DNA from: Hymenobacter sp. YIM 151500-1
Lineage (GTDB): Bacteria > Bacteroidota > Bacteroidia > Cytophagales > Hymenobacteraceae
Length of the DNA: 64,000 bases
Reading direction: 5' to 3'
Assembly: GCF_025979885.1 (NCBI RefSeq)
Contig: NZ_CP110139.1
Location: 310,001-374,000, forward strand
Shown here: piece after piece, positions 1-8,128 of the stretch
How positions within the stretch are numbered: position 1 is the stretch's first letter
How the letters are laid out: every line of letters begins with the position of its first letter
Notes under the pieces: model-generated
Seen by the model: the letters and a program-made list of their open reading frames with translations, nothing else
Told to the model about the DNA's origin: nothing
The model's database searches: none
Translations under genes and position numbers: made by a program

Positions 1-1224
1 CAGGTACGAGTGCGTTTGCCGGCAGGGAAGCCACAGAATTGTAGAATAGAGGTAGAAGATAGTCCGGTAGATTTCGACAATGCCTACTACTTCACGCTGC
101 AGCCTGCTGCTCCAATTCCGGTAGTAGAAGTAGCTGCAGATGCGCAGCTAAACCGATTGTATGGCAACGAGCCTTTGTTTCTCTATCAGCATATGGGGGC
201 GCAGGCAGCAGATTACCGAAAACTTGCCACTGCCAACCTAATCATTGTGCGCGAGGCGCTTGGGCTTGGTGCTGGGGTACGTGAGCAACTTCGGCAACGG
301 GTACAACAAGGTGCCACGTTGGTGGTAGTGCCACCGGAAGTAACCGGAAGCCAGGAGTCGTATAGTAGGCTGTTTCGGGAACTGGGGGTAGGACCTATTC
401 AGTGGCAGCCGCGGCCACAAGGAGAGCCAGTGTTGCAGGAAGTGGCGATGCCTAGCATGCAAAATCCTTTTTTTCGGGATGTATTTGCGGGAGTAAATCA
501 GCGAGCCGGGATGCCGAAGGCTGCGCCTGTTTTGCGGTGGTCACGGTCGGGGACTGACGTGCTGCGCATGCGGGATGGGGAAGGTTATTTGGCTGGGTTT
601 GCTAGTGGGGCGGGTACGGTTTATGTATTTGCGGCGCCGTTTAGCGCGCCCTATTCCGATTTCTCGCAGCATCCGCTTTTCGTGCCGGTGCTTTACCGGC
701 TGGCCCTACAAAGCTACCAGCAAGAGCAGCGGCCTGCCTACCGACTAACGGAGCAAGCCATTAGTCTACGACTGCCCAGGGCAGTCAGCACCCAAGAAGG
801 TGAACAAGTGTACCGTTTGGTACAAGACAGCTTGGTTTATATTCCCACGCAGCAACTACAAAATGGTACGTTGCGGCTGGAGGTGCCACCGACGTTGCGC
901 CGGCCGGGCTTCTACATGCTACAACGCGGCAACCAAGCCGTAGCAACCTTAGCATTCAACTTTGACAAACGAGAGTCGGACCTACGCAGCTACTCGGCGG
1001 CAGAGCTGCAGCAGCTAGTAGGAACCAACCGACCCAATGTGCAGGTGTACGAAGTAGGGCAAGGGCAGACCGTGGCAGCTCGCTATAAAGCAGCCCGCAT
1101 GGGTGTGCCCTTGTGGCGCTACTGCCTTTGGGTAGCCTTGGCCTGCCTGCTGGCAGAATCCATACTGCTCCGCTGGCCTCGTAAGGTAACATCGGCACCG
1201 GTGGAACAGGCAGTAGCAGCTTAG
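1..1224 (+). CDS. BatA/VWA-like membrane protein, C-terminal part (5' truncated by window edge)
   Basis: The frame is open to the left edge: codons for Q-V-R precede the first GTG at 10, so only the last 407 or so residues are visible. The middle alternates hydrophobic strands and helices like a Rossmann or glutamine-amidotransferase fold (NLIIVREAL, TLVVVPPEV). One transmembrane helix (YCLWVALACLLAESILL) sits 20-30 residues from the end. This layout resembles the C-terminal half of Bacteroidota proteins that join an N-terminal aerotolerance-regulator BatA domain to a VWA-like region and a final membrane anchor. The diagnostic N-terminal domain lies outside the window, so the family is inferred. 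The gene is less GC-rich than most of the window. A strong inverted repeat follows about 100 bp downstream. Confidence 0.6.
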   Translation, partial: QVRVRLPAGKPQNCRIEVEDSPVDFDNAYYFTLQPAAPIPVVEVAADAQLNRLYGNEPLFLYQHMGAQAADYRKLATANLIIVREALGLGAGVREQLRQRVQQGATLVVVPPEVTGSQESYSRLFRELGVGPIQWQPRPQGEPVLQEVAMPSMQNPFFRDVFAGVNQRAGMPKAAPVLRWSRSGTDVLRMRDGEGYLAGFASGAGTVYVFAAPFSAPYSDFSQHPLFVPVLYRLALQSYQQEQRPAYRLTEQAISLRLPRAVSTQEGEQVYRLVQDSLVYIPTQQLQNGTLRLEVPPTLRRPGFYMLQRGNQAVATLAFNFDKRESDLRSYSAAELQQLVGTNRPNVQVYEVGQGQTVAARYKAARMGVPLWRYCLWVALACLLAESILLRWPRKVTSAPVEQAVAA

Positions 1225-1323
1225 GCTGGTGGCCAGCAGCTGCGTTCAGACCAAAGTATCGGCAAGGGGAGTAGTGTGGTATGAGTGACTCACGAGGTGG
1301 CCGACCAAACTTGATTCTCATCA

Positions 1324-1380
1324 GCCAACAGGTAATAAAGGTGGTTAGCTTGTATCTTGCTGCCTTTATTACCTGTTGGC
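1324..1380. repeat. 18-bp perfect inverted repeat (hairpin) overlapping a gene start
   Basis: GCCAACAGGTAATAAAGG (1324-1341) and its exact reverse complement (1363-1380) flank a 21-nt loop. The hairpin lies after the BatA-like gene and could act as its terminator, but there is no clear T-tract. Its 3' arm covers the TTG at 1376, the first possible start of the next gene. Confidence 0.75.
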
Positions 1381-1906
1381 TTTGGAATCTGCTGCTTCAA
1401 CCCCGAACCCTGTGGTGCGCACGGCCGCTTTGTGCGGCGTAGTGGCGGGGGGGCTGTGTATCGGGTGGGTGCTGTTTCTGTATGCCACCGACAACAATCC
1501 GTACGGGCCTAAGCGCACACTCTCCAACTTTTTCATTCCCATTGTAGCGGTAGTCAGCCAGGTGCTGTTGCGCCGCTACTATGCAGATGGGCCAGGGCTT
1601 TGGAAGTCCATTGAGGTGGGGCTGTTGACCACGCTGATAGCCGCGGCAGTGGCGGCGGCCGGTATGTACACGTTTGCGCAGCTAGCAGGTCCGGGCCTGA
1701 TTGAACAGCATTTGGCAGAAGCCCGGCACCTACTGGAAAGCACTAAAGCTCTTTACCTGAAACTGCCGAATGGGCAGCAGCAATACGAAGCCGCGCTGCT
1801 TGGCTTGGCCCAAACACCCCAGGCATTTGCCCAGGATGAGTTTGCAAAAAAGTTGCTGCTTGGGATTCTGTTAAGTATTCCGGGTGGGGTGTTTTTGCGG
1901 AAATGA
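1376..1906 (+). CDS. DUF4199-type membrane protein (copy 1)
   Basis: This is a 176-residue hydrophobic protein. It has helices near residues 17-35, 47-65 and 78-102, then a polar loop (about 105-155) and a last hydrophobic segment (LLLGILLSIPGGVFL) with a basic end. This hydropathy pattern and the neighbouring paralogue at 1948 match the DUF4199 family, which is common in Bacteroidota and has no known function. No ATG lies upstream before an in-frame stop at 1346. The start must be TTG 1376, TTG 1382 or GTG 1412/1415; the first is inside the hairpin arm, so a later one is quite possible. The stop is 42 bp before the next start, suggesting an operon. Confidence 0.7.
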   Translation: MALESAASTPNPVVRTAALCGVVAGGLCIGWVLFLYATDNNPYGPKRTLSNFFIPIVAVVSQVLLRRYYADGPGLWKSIEVGLLTTLIAAAVAAAGMYTFAQLAGPGLIEQHLAEARHLLESTKALYLKLPNGQQQYEAALLGLAQTPQAFAQDEFAKKLLLGILLSIPGGVFLRK

Positions 1907-1947
1907 TTTACTTGCCCCCTATCTATTCACTTAAACTTCAGAGCACC

Positions 1948-2478
1948 ATGGAAAACACCTCTATATCTGCTTCCCCAGCTGCGGCGGGCATCCGGTATGG
2001 ACTAATCGTAGGCATTATCACGGTTATTTATTCCTTTGCCCTGATGGCCACTGGGCTAGAGCAGAACCCGCTGCTTGGCTTCCTTACCTTCGCAATTTTG
2101 ATTGGGGGTATTGTGATGGCGCATCAATATTTCAAGCAGCACAATGGGGGCTTTATGAGCTATGGACAAGGGCTGGGAATTGCCATAATCATGGGCGGCA
2201 TCATTGGGGGGCTTTCGGGTGTTTTTCGCTACATCTACGTCAATTTTATTGATGCGGAGTATACCCAGCGGGCCCTTGATGTAGCCCGAGCCAAACTGGA
2301 GGACCAAGGTACCTTGGATGATGCGCAGATTGAGCAAACGATGGAGTGGACGGCTAAAATGATGCCTACGGGTCCGCTCAGCATTGTGTGGTCTGTCATT
2401 GCAACAGCTTTTTTTGGCTTGCTGCTATCTCTCGTCATCTCCGCCATCACCAAACGCAACCGCCCCGAGTTTGAGTAA
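1948..2478 (+). CDS. DUF4199 domain membrane protein (copy 2)
   Basis: ATG at 1948 (MENTSISASPAAAG) was chosen over earlier in-frame codons because homologues begin with a short polar segment followed by G-I-R-Y-G-L. The 176-residue product has four hydrophobic segments (about 12-32, 38-53, 70-90 and 145-165). A charged loop rich in D, E and Q lies between helices 3 and 4, typical of DUF4199. Its function is unknown; in Cytophagales such genes are often next to a GT2 glycosyltransferase, as here. The downstream GT2 start (TTG 2471) overlaps this gene by 8 bp, which points to translational coupling. Confidence 0.8.
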   Translation: MENTSISASPAAAGIRYGLIVGIITVIYSFALMATGLEQNPLLGFLTFAILIGGIVMAHQYFKQHNGGFMSYGQGLGIAIIMGGIIGGLSGVFRYIYVNFIDAEYTQRALDVARAKLEDQGTLDDAQIEQTMEWTAKMMPTGPLSIVWSVIATAFFGLLLSLVISAITKRNRPEFE

Positions 2479-3457
2479 GCGTCTTTCGCAGCATTTCCCG
2501 GTTGAGCTGTCCATCGTCATTCCGCTGCTCAATGAGGCAGAGTCGTTGCCGGAACTGACGCGCTGGATTCACCGCGTGCTTGCCCAGCACGGGCTAACCT
2601 ACGAGGTCATTCTGGTGGATGACGGCTCCACTGACAACTCCTGGGAGGTGATTGAGGAGCTGGCGGCCACCGACACGCACCTGCGCGGCATCCGCTTCAA
2701 CCGCAACTACGGCAAGTCGGCGGCCCTGAACGTGGGCTTCCGCGAAACCACCGGCCGCGTGGTGTGCACCATGGATGCCGACTTGCAGGATTCGCCGGAA
2801 GAGCTGCCGGAGCTGTACCGCATGATTGTGCACGACGGCCTGGACCTGGTGAGCGGCTGGAAAAAGAAGCGGTACGATCCGCTTAGCAAAACCATTCCGA
2901 CTAAGCTATTCAACGGCGTAACGCGCTGGATTTCGGGCATCCGGCTGCACGATTTCAACTGCGGACTAAAGGCCTATGACAGCCGCGTGGTGAAGAGCAT
3001 TGAGGTGTACGGCGAAATGCACCGCTACATCCCCGTCATTGCCAAATGGGCCGGCTTCCGCAAGATTGGCGAGAAGGTGGTGCAGCACCAGGAGCGCAAG
3101 TACGGCACCACCAAGTTTGGGCTGGAACGGTTCGTGTACGGCTTCCTGGACTTGCTCAGCATCACATTCGTGAGTCGGTTTCGGCGCCGGCCCATGCATT
3201 TTTTCGGTACGCTGGGCACCCTGTCGTTTCTGGTGGGGATGCTGATTACGCTGTGGCTGGTGGGGCAAAAGGTGTGGCACTCCTGGCACAACCTGGCCTC
3301 GCGTGAAGTGACGGCACAGCCCTTATTCTTCCTAGCTCTGGTAGCCGTGGTGGTGGGCGTGCAGCTATTTCTGGCTGGCTTTCTGGCCGAAATGGTACAG
3401 CTCAACGGCGCCAACCGCAACGACTACCTGGTGCGGGAGAGGCTGAATTTGAAGTAG
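2471..3457 (+). CDS. GT2 glycosyltransferase, DPM1/ArnC-like with two C-terminal membrane helices
   Basis: The protein (328 aa from TTG 2471) starts with the GT2 fold (ELSIVIPLLNEAESLPEL). It shows the nucleotide-binding DDGS near residue 42 and the metal-binding D-A-D followed by LQDSPEELP near residue 93. FNCGLKAY is typical of the ArnC/DPM1-like clade that moves sugars from nucleotide donors to polyprenyl phosphate. Two C-terminal helices (about 240-265 and 283-310) would place it in the inner membrane. TTG 2471 gives the family-length N-terminus; the longer reading from 2384 would run through the DUF4199 gene. The acceptor and sugar cannot be read from sequence. A family A repeat follows. 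Confidence 0.85.
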   Translation: MSKRLSQHFPVELSIVIPLLNEAESLPELTRWIHRVLAQHGLTYEVILVDDGSTDNSWEVIEELAATDTHLRGIRFNRNYGKSAALNVGFRETTGRVVCTMDADLQDSPEELPELYRMIVHDGLDLVSGWKKKRYDPLSKTIPTKLFNGVTRWISGIRLHDFNCGLKAYDSRVVKSIEVYGEMHRYIPVIAKWAGFRKIGEKVVQHQERKYGTTKFGLERFVYGFLDLLSITFVSRFRRRPMHFFGTLGTLSFLVGMLITLWLVGQKVWHSWHNLASREVTAQPLFFLALVAVVVGVQLFLAGFLAEMVQLNGANRNDYLVRERLNLK

Positions 3458-3472
3458 AAGTAAGAGAAGCTA

Positions 3473-3662
3473 GACCGTCCTGCTCTATCTGGCGTCCGCT
3501 TGTCGGAGCATCTCTACTGCTGGCTAACTGATTAGCAGTGCAACGAATTACTATTGCAACGAAGCAGGAGAGATGCTTCGCGGGGCTCAGCATGACAATA
3601 CTACTCCAGCGTCAGCAGGTGGGATGCTTCGGCAAGCAGACGCCAGATCGAGCAGGACGGTC
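3473..3662. repeat. Family A modular hairpin repeat, copy A1 (about 190 bp)
   Basis: Outer arms of about 40 bp (GACCGTCCTGCTCTATCTGG... and ...CCAGATCGAGCAGGACGGTC) enclose the family core GCATCTCT...GCTGGCTAACTGATTAGCAG...AGAGATGCTTCG. This copy also has an extra internal half-stem (GGGGCTCAGCATGAC), the outer arm type seen in copies A2, A4 and A5. It fills the gap between the GT2 and GT4 genes. Confidence 0.85.
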
Positions 3663-3683
3663 ATATTTTATATGTTTCACGTT

Positions 3684-4826
3684 ATGAAAGTAGTCATCAT
3701 CGGGCCGGCGTATCCATTGCGGGGCGGGTTGGCTACCTACAACGAGCGGCTGGCGCGGGCCTTCCACGAGGCCGGTGACGAGGTGCGCATCGTGACGTTT
3801 TCGTTGCAGTATCCGGATTTCCTGTTTCCGGGCCAGACCCAGTTCAGCACCGAGCCCGGCCCCACGGACCTCGATATTGAGGTGAGCCTGAACTCCGTGA
3901 ATCCGCTCAGTTGGTACCGGGTGGGCAACCGCCTGCGCCGGGAGCGGCCCGATCTGGTGATTTTTCGATTCTGGCTGCCATTTATGGGGCCGGCCCTAGG
4001 CACGGTGGCCCGCCTCGTACGCCGCAACCGTCACACCCGCGTGGTGGCCATTACCGACAATGTACTTCCGCACGAAAAGCGGCCCGGCGACCGGCCGCTC
4101 ACGCGCTACTTCCTCGCGGCCTGCCACGGTTTCGTGACCATGAGCCGCGCTGTGCTGGCCGATTTGCGCCGCCTGCACTTCCGGCAGCCGGCCGTGTACC
4201 GGCCCCACCCACTCTACGACAATTTCGGCCCGCTCAAGCCCAAAGCCGACGCCCTGCGGGCCCTGGGTCTCGACCCTGCGTTTCATTACCTGCTGTTTTT
4301 TGGCTTTATCCGAGCGTACAAGGGCCTCGACATCCTGCTCCAGGCCTTTGCCGATGAGCGGCTGGCCCACCGGCCTATTAAGCTTATCATAGCCGGCGAG
4401 TTCTACGAAGACGCTGCCCCATACGAGGCCCTGATTCGGCAACACAACCTGGAAAGCCGCCTCGTGCGCGCCACCGATTTTATCCCAAATGAGCGGGTAG
4501 TGGATTACTTCTGCGCTGCCGATATGGTAGTGCAGCCCTACAAAAACGCCACCCAAAGCGGTGTATCGCAGATTGCCTACCACTTCGGCCGGCCTATGCT
4601 GGTGACGGACGTGGGCGGGCTGGCCGAGCTGATTCCCAATGGCGAGGTGGGCTACGTGGTGCCGCCCACGCCCCACGCCATTGCCGACGCGCTGGTGGAC
4701 TTCTACGAGCACGAGCGGGAGCCGGAATTCACGGCCGGTGTGTGGGCGCGGAAAAAAGAGTTTTCCTGGGAGGTGATGGTGAAGGCGTTGAAGGAGGTGG
4801 CAGAAAGACCTAAGCTAATTTCGTAG
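3684..4826 (+). CDS. GT4 family glycosyltransferase
   Basis: This 380-residue protein starts at ATG 3684 with MKVVIIGPAYPLRGGLATYN, the N-terminal GT4 strand plus the G-G-x-A donor-site loop. It continues through a GT-B fold to the C-terminal nucleotide-sugar site: FGFIRAYKGLDILLQA, then VVQPYKNATQSGVSQIAY and a G-G-L-A-E loop. It probably transfers a sugar from a nucleotide donor in envelope polysaccharide or glycolipid synthesis, judging by the GT2 gene upstream. Upstream in-frame codons lie inside the family A repeat and are not family-like. The DUF1801 gene starts 28 bp after the stop. Confidence 0.88.
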   Translation: MKVVIIGPAYPLRGGLATYNERLARAFHEAGDEVRIVTFSLQYPDFLFPGQTQFSTEPGPTDLDIEVSLNSVNPLSWYRVGNRLRRERPDLVIFRFWLPFMGPALGTVARLVRRNRHTRVVAITDNVLPHEKRPGDRPLTRYFLAACHGFVTMSRAVLADLRRLHFRQPAVYRPHPLYDNFGPLKPKADALRALGLDPAFHYLLFFGFIRAYKGLDILLQAFADERLAHRPIKLIIAGEFYEDAAPYEALIRQHNLESRLVRATDFIPNERVVDYFCAADMVVQPYKNATQSGVSQIAYHFGRPMLVTDVGGLAELIPNGEVGYVVPPTPHAIADALVDFYEHEREPEFTAGVWARKKEFSWEVMVKALKEVAERPKLIS

Positions 4827-4853
4827 CTTACAGAACCCCAATTCGTCATAGCT

Positions 4854-5282
4854 ATGCCTACGCCAGCTTATTCCTATAAAGATTTTGTGGCCGCGCTGCC
4901 GGCTGAGCGGCAAGCCACCGTGCAGGGCGTCTGGGACACCGTACGAGCGGCTATGCCGGCTGGATACGTGGAACAGGCCAGCGCCACCATGTTACAGTTT
5001 GTGGCTGATGGCGAAATGGCCGTGGCGTTGGCTAGCAAGAAAAACTACCTGAGCCTCTACCTGATGACGCTCTACCACTTCCCGGAGCGGGCTAAACTGC
5101 TGCAAGCAGCCGCCCCGAAGCTGAAGCTGGGCAAAAGCTGCATCAACTTCAACAGGGTTGAGGAGCTGCCGCTAGAAGCCATTGCCGAGTTACTGCGCGG
5201 TATTTCGGCGCCGCAGTACCTGGAGCGGATTGCCAGCAATAAGCGTAATCCGCATCAACAGCCCGCCGACGGCACAAGCTAA
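4854..5282 (+). CDS. DUF1801 domain protein (YdhG-like)
   Basis: The 142-residue soluble protein has the DUF1801 layout: Y-x-x-F-V-A-A-L-P near the N-terminus, a central WDTVRAAMPAGYVEQ helix, a core strand pair (MAVALASKKNYLSLYLM) and the C-terminal LGKSCINFNRVEELPLEAIAELL, where family members carry a G-K-x-C/S-x-x-F motif. The fold is known for small single-domain proteins of unsettled function. It ends 8 bp before the stop of the convergent GT9 gene. Confidence 0.85.
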   Translation: MPTPAYSYKDFVAALPAERQATVQGVWDTVRAAMPAGYVEQASATMLQFVADGEMAVALASKKNYLSLYLMTLYHFPERAKLLQAAAPKLKLGKSCINFNRVEELPLEAIAELLRGISAPQYLERIASNKRNPHQQPADGTS

Positions 5283-5290
5283 AGCGTGTG

Positions 5291-6397
5291 CTACATGGGC
5301 ACACTGGCTTGCACAGCCGCAAATACCTTTTCAGCGGGCAAATCCTCCATGCAGCTCACGCCCAGCTGGCAGGTGCCGCGGTAAAAGCACACGCAGGGCC
5401 GGTCGGGCTGCACGAGCTGGCCACGGCCGTAGAGGTCAAATTCGTGCGGGTTGAAGATGTTGTTCATCAGGATGGTGGGCTTGCGCAGGGCAATGCTGAT
5501 GTGCATGGCCATGGTTACCTGCGTCACGATGCCGTCCATCTGGTGCATGAGGTTGATGAACTGGGGCAGGGGGAAGGTGCCCAGGTACGCCGCGCCGGTG
5601 GCGGCGTAGAGGCGGCGGTTCCGCTCGTCCTCAGCCTCGCCGCCCAGCAGCACCGGCGCGTAGCCAGCCGCTTGCAGCTGCTGAATCAGCTCCGTCCATT
5701 TCTCATCCGACCACAGCCGCGTCGTCCACCGGTCGCCGCAGCCGGTGTTCAGGCCGATGCGGAGGTGGCCCTGGGGCAGCTGGCGCCAGTCGTAGCCCTT
5801 GTCCTCGTGGGTATCGAACACGTACTCTTCGCCCCGGAACTCGTAGCCGCACAGCTCGAAGATTTCCTGCACGTAGGGCTTCTGGTTTTGCTGGCTTAGC
5901 TCGTCGAACACGCCCGTCAGGTACTTATGATTAGCCAGCTCGTTGCCGGGCCAGGCCACCCCGTACTGCGGGTGCAGGCGGTAGCCGAACTTGCGGCCGG
6001 CCCGGATGGAGTCATGCAGGGCGCAGGCTTCCTTGTCTTTATCAAGGTTGAAGAGTAGGTCGAACTCCCGCTGCTGCAAGTGCAGCACGGCGGGCAGGTC
6101 CAGCTTCAGTACCTCATCAATCCAGCCGCCATCCTGGAGCAGGATGGCGGGCGTGAGCGTGAGCCAGGTAATGCGGCTGTTGGGATATTCCTGCCGCAGC
6201 CGCCGCAGCAAGGGCGTAGTCCGAATCACGTCGCCGATGGCCCCGAGCTTAATAATCAGAATGCGCTGCTCCGTGGGCGCGTACACCGGGCAGCCCTGGC
6301 ACTGGTAGCCGTGTTCCTTGTTGGGCCGGCACGGAATGTCGCCGCGGAAGTGGCGGCAGTCGGGGCGAACGGTAACGGAAGAAAGCTGCTGGGACAT
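5291..6397 (-). CDS. GT9 (heptosyltransferase-like) glycosyltransferase with N-terminal Cys cluster
   Basis: The GT9 core begins near residue 45 with RILIIKLGAIGDVIRTTPLL, the conserved Rossmann start of heptosyltransferases. The second half has LNTGCGDRWTTRLW and LLGGEAEDERN, typical of the ADP-sugar-binding domain. GT9 enzymes add heptose or related sugars to lipopolysaccharide cores. An unusual 40-residue N-terminal extension carries four cysteines (14, 23, 33, 36; C-x8-C-x9-C-x2-C) within CRHFRGDIPCRPNK, possibly a metal-binding knuckle. ATG 6397 is supported by an upstream TATCTTCG box. The HAD phosphatase at 14050 could belong to the same sugar pathway, but that is inference. Confidence 0.85.
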   Translation of the reverse strand: MSQQLSSVTVRPDCRHFRGDIPCRPNKEHGYQCQGCPVYAPTEQRILIIKLGAIGDVIRTTPLLRRLRQEYPNSRITWLTLTPAILLQDGGWIDEVLKLDLPAVLHLQQREFDLLFNLDKDKEACALHDSIRAGRKFGYRLHPQYGVAWPGNELANHKYLTGVFDELSQQNQKPYVQEIFELCGYEFRGEEYVFDTHEDKGYDWRQLPQGHLRIGLNTGCGDRWTTRLWSDEKWTELIQQLQAAGYAPVLLGGEAEDERNRRLYAATGAAYLGTFPLPQFINLMHQMDGIVTQVTMAMHISIALRKPTILMNNIFNPHEFDLYGRGQLVQPDRPCVCFYRGTCQLGVSCMEDLPAEKVFAAVQASVPM

Positions 6398-6416
6398 AAA
6401 GCGCCAAAGTGAAGCG

Positions 6417-6424
6417 CGAAGATA
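6417..6424 (-). promoter_or_regulatory. Putative -7 box of the GT9 gene
   Basis: TATCTTCG on the minus strand, 20 bp before the ATG, resembles the Bacteroidota -7 element TAnnTTTG with one mismatch. No clear TTG -33 element was found. Confidence 0.35.
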
Positions 6425-6483
6425 GCCAAGCTAGCGAGTGAGAAGCCGACCCGCGGCCTCTGCATAAAGCAAGCAAATTCGTG

Positions 6484-6536
6484 ACAATGTAATTTGTGAC
6501 AAACGTTTTTGTAACGAAACGCTTTGTAACGAGTCT
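6484..6536. repeat. Short degenerate 15-16 bp direct repeats upstream of the GT9 gene
   Basis: TTTGTGACAAACG, TTTGTAACGAAACG and TTTGTAACGAG occur in a row with a 15-16 bp period, 90-140 bp upstream of the GT9 start. They might be operator sites for a regulator or a decayed microsatellite. Confidence 0.45.
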
Positions 6537-6581
6537 TGCGGCTTCACTCATCTACTCATCTATTCATTCACCCAAGCGGAC

Positions 6582-6604
6582 GGGCGCGTGCGACGCGCCC
6601 CTAC
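6582..6604 (-). repeat. Family D REP-like unit at the purB stop
   Basis: Read on the minus strand this is GTAG followed by the hairpin GGGCGCGT / ACGCGCCC with a 3-nt loop. The TAG of the GTAG header is the purB stop codon. The hairpin could also terminate purB transcription. Confidence 0.8.
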
Positions 6605-7965
6605 ACCCCCACATACGAAGCCGGCGAAATGGCGCGCAGCTCCTGCTTCACGGCTTCGCTTACGTCGAGCGTGCCGATGAACTCGCGTATGGTTTCCTGC
6701 GTGACGGGGCCGTGGGTACGGGTGAGGGCTTTGAGGGCGTTGTAGGGGTCGGGGTAGTTTTCGCGGCGCAGAATGGTTTGGATGGCCTCGGCTACTATGG
6801 GCCAGTTGTCGTCCAGGTCGCGGCGCAGGGCGGCTTCGTCGAGGGCCAGCTTGTCGAGGCCGCGTTGCAGGGCGGTGAGGGCAATGAGGGTGTGGCCCAG
6901 GGGCACGCCCAGGTTGCGCAGCACGGTGGAATCGGTCAGGTCGCGCTGGAGGCGGCTGATGGGCAGCTTGGCCGACAGGTGCTCCAGCACGGCGTTGGCC
7001 AGGCCCAGGTTGCCTTCGGCATTCTCGAAATCAATAGGATTCACCTTGTGCGGCATGGCCGAGGAGCCTACTTCGCCGGCCTTGATGGTTTGGCGGAAGT
7101 AGCCCAGGGAAATGTACTGCCACACGTCGCGAGCCAGGTCGGTGAGGATGGTGTTGAGGCGCTTCACGCCGTCGCAGAGCGCGGCCAGGTGGTCGTAGTG
7201 CTCAATCTGGGTGGTGGGGTGGCTGCGTTTCAGGCCCAAGCGCCCTTCCACAAGCTGCCGGGCAAACTCGTGCCAGTCGATTTGCGGATAGGCGACGTGG
7301 TGGGCGTTGAAGTTGCCGGTGGCCCCACCGAACTTGGCCCCGAACGGCACCTGGCCCAGCAGCTCCACCTGGGCATCGAGGCGGGCCACAAACACCTGAA
7401 TTTCCTTGCCCAGGCGGGTAGGGGAGGCCGGCTGCCCGTGGGTGCGGGCCAGCATGGGCACGGCGGCCCACTCCTGGGCCCGCGTGGCCAGCTGGTTGCG
7501 CACCTGGGCGTAGGCGGGCAGCAGAGTGCGCAGCAGGGCGTGCTGGAGGCTGAGCGGAATGGCCGTGTTGTTGACATCCTGCGAGGTCAGCCCGAAGTGA
7601 ATAAACTCCAGGTACTGCCCCAGCCCGGCCTGGGTGAATTGGTCGCGCAGAAAATATTCCACGGCCTTCACGTCGTGGTTGGTGACCCGCTCGTGGGCCT
7701 TCACGGCTTCGGCGTCGGCCACCGAGAAGTCGGTGTAGATGCGGCGCAGGCCAGCCGCTACGGCCGGCTCGATGCCGGCCAGCTGGGGCAGGGGCAGCTC
7801 GCACAAGGCAATGAAGTACTCCACTTCCACCAGCACCCGGTACCGAATCAGGGCCAGCTCCGAGAAGTAGGGGGCCAGCGGCGCGGTTTGGCGGCGGTAG
7901 CGCCCATCCAGGGGCGACACGGCGGTAAGGGGCGTCAGGGCGGCGTAATCGGCGGGTGAGGACAT
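6601..7965 (-). CDS. purB: Adenylosuccinate lyase
   Basis: The 454-residue protein carries the fumarase/aspartase superfamily signature GSSAMPHKVNPIDFENAEGN. It also has the N-terminal LTAVSPLDGRY typical of the longer PurB type and the HTHG/TH catalytic region (ARTHGQPASPT). The enzyme works twice in purine synthesis, releasing fumarate from SAICAR and from adenylosuccinate, as a cytosolic homotetramer. ATG 7965 gives a family-like start. A convincing promoter lies 30-60 bp upstream. The stop codon is part of a family D repeat. Confidence 0.97.
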   Translation of the reverse strand: MSSPADYAALTPLTAVSPLDGRYRRQTAPLAPYFSELALIRYRVLVEVEYFIALCELPLPQLAGIEPAVAAGLRRIYTDFSVADAEAVKAHERVTNHDVKAVEYFLRDQFTQAGLGQYLEFIHFGLTSQDVNNTAIPLSLQHALLRTLLPAYAQVRNQLATRAQEWAAVPMLARTHGQPASPTRLGKEIQVFVARLDAQVELLGQVPFGAKFGGATGNFNAHHVAYPQIDWHEFARQLVEGRLGLKRSHPTTQIEHYDHLAALCDGVKRLNTILTDLARDVWQYISLGYFRQTIKAGEVGSSAMPHKVNPIDFENAEGNLGLANAVLEHLSAKLPISRLQRDLTDSTVLRNLGVPLGHTLIALTALQRGLDKLALDEAALRRDLDDNWPIVAEAIQTILRRENYPDPYNALKALTRTHGPVTQETIREFIGTLDVSEAVKQELRAISPASYVGV

Positions 7966-7994
7966 GCGGAAAGGGAGTTAGCCAGAGGACGAGC

Positions 7995-8025
7995 CAAAGG
8001 TAGGACACGCCGCGGGGCGGGCCAA
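7995..8025 (-). promoter_or_regulatory. purB promoter (TTG-N20-TACCTTTG)
   Basis: On the minus strand a TTG at 8025-8023 is followed by 20 nt and then TACCTTTG at 8002-7995. This matches the Bacteroidota housekeeping promoter (TTG at -33, TAnnTTTG at -7), 30 bp before the purB ATG. Confidence 0.55.
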
Positions 8026-8047
8026 TCGGGGCCCAGGCCTTTTTCGC

Positions 8048-8055
8048 TACCTTTG
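8048..8055 (+). promoter_or_regulatory. Putative -7 box of the transglycosylase gene
   Basis: TACCTTTG lies 73 bp before the GTG start at 8129. No -33 TTG was found, so support is partial. Confidence 0.35.
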
Positions 8056-8128
8056 TCGCCCGAGCGGCGGCGGGTTCGGCACGAATCTGGCAGGCTCGCC
8101 GCGACTTCCTTTCTCCCGAACTGTTCGC

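Noticed and set aside
3473..3662. CRISPR array suspected from repeated GAAGCATCTCT/AGAGATGCTTC words
   Set aside because: The words are inverted, not direct; there is no regular spacer spacing and no cas gene.
6496..7959. 487-codon open frame on the plus strand opposite purB
   Set aside because: It is the antisense of purB with low-complexity Gly/Val/Gln-rich translation. Long open antisense frames are expected in GC-rich genes.
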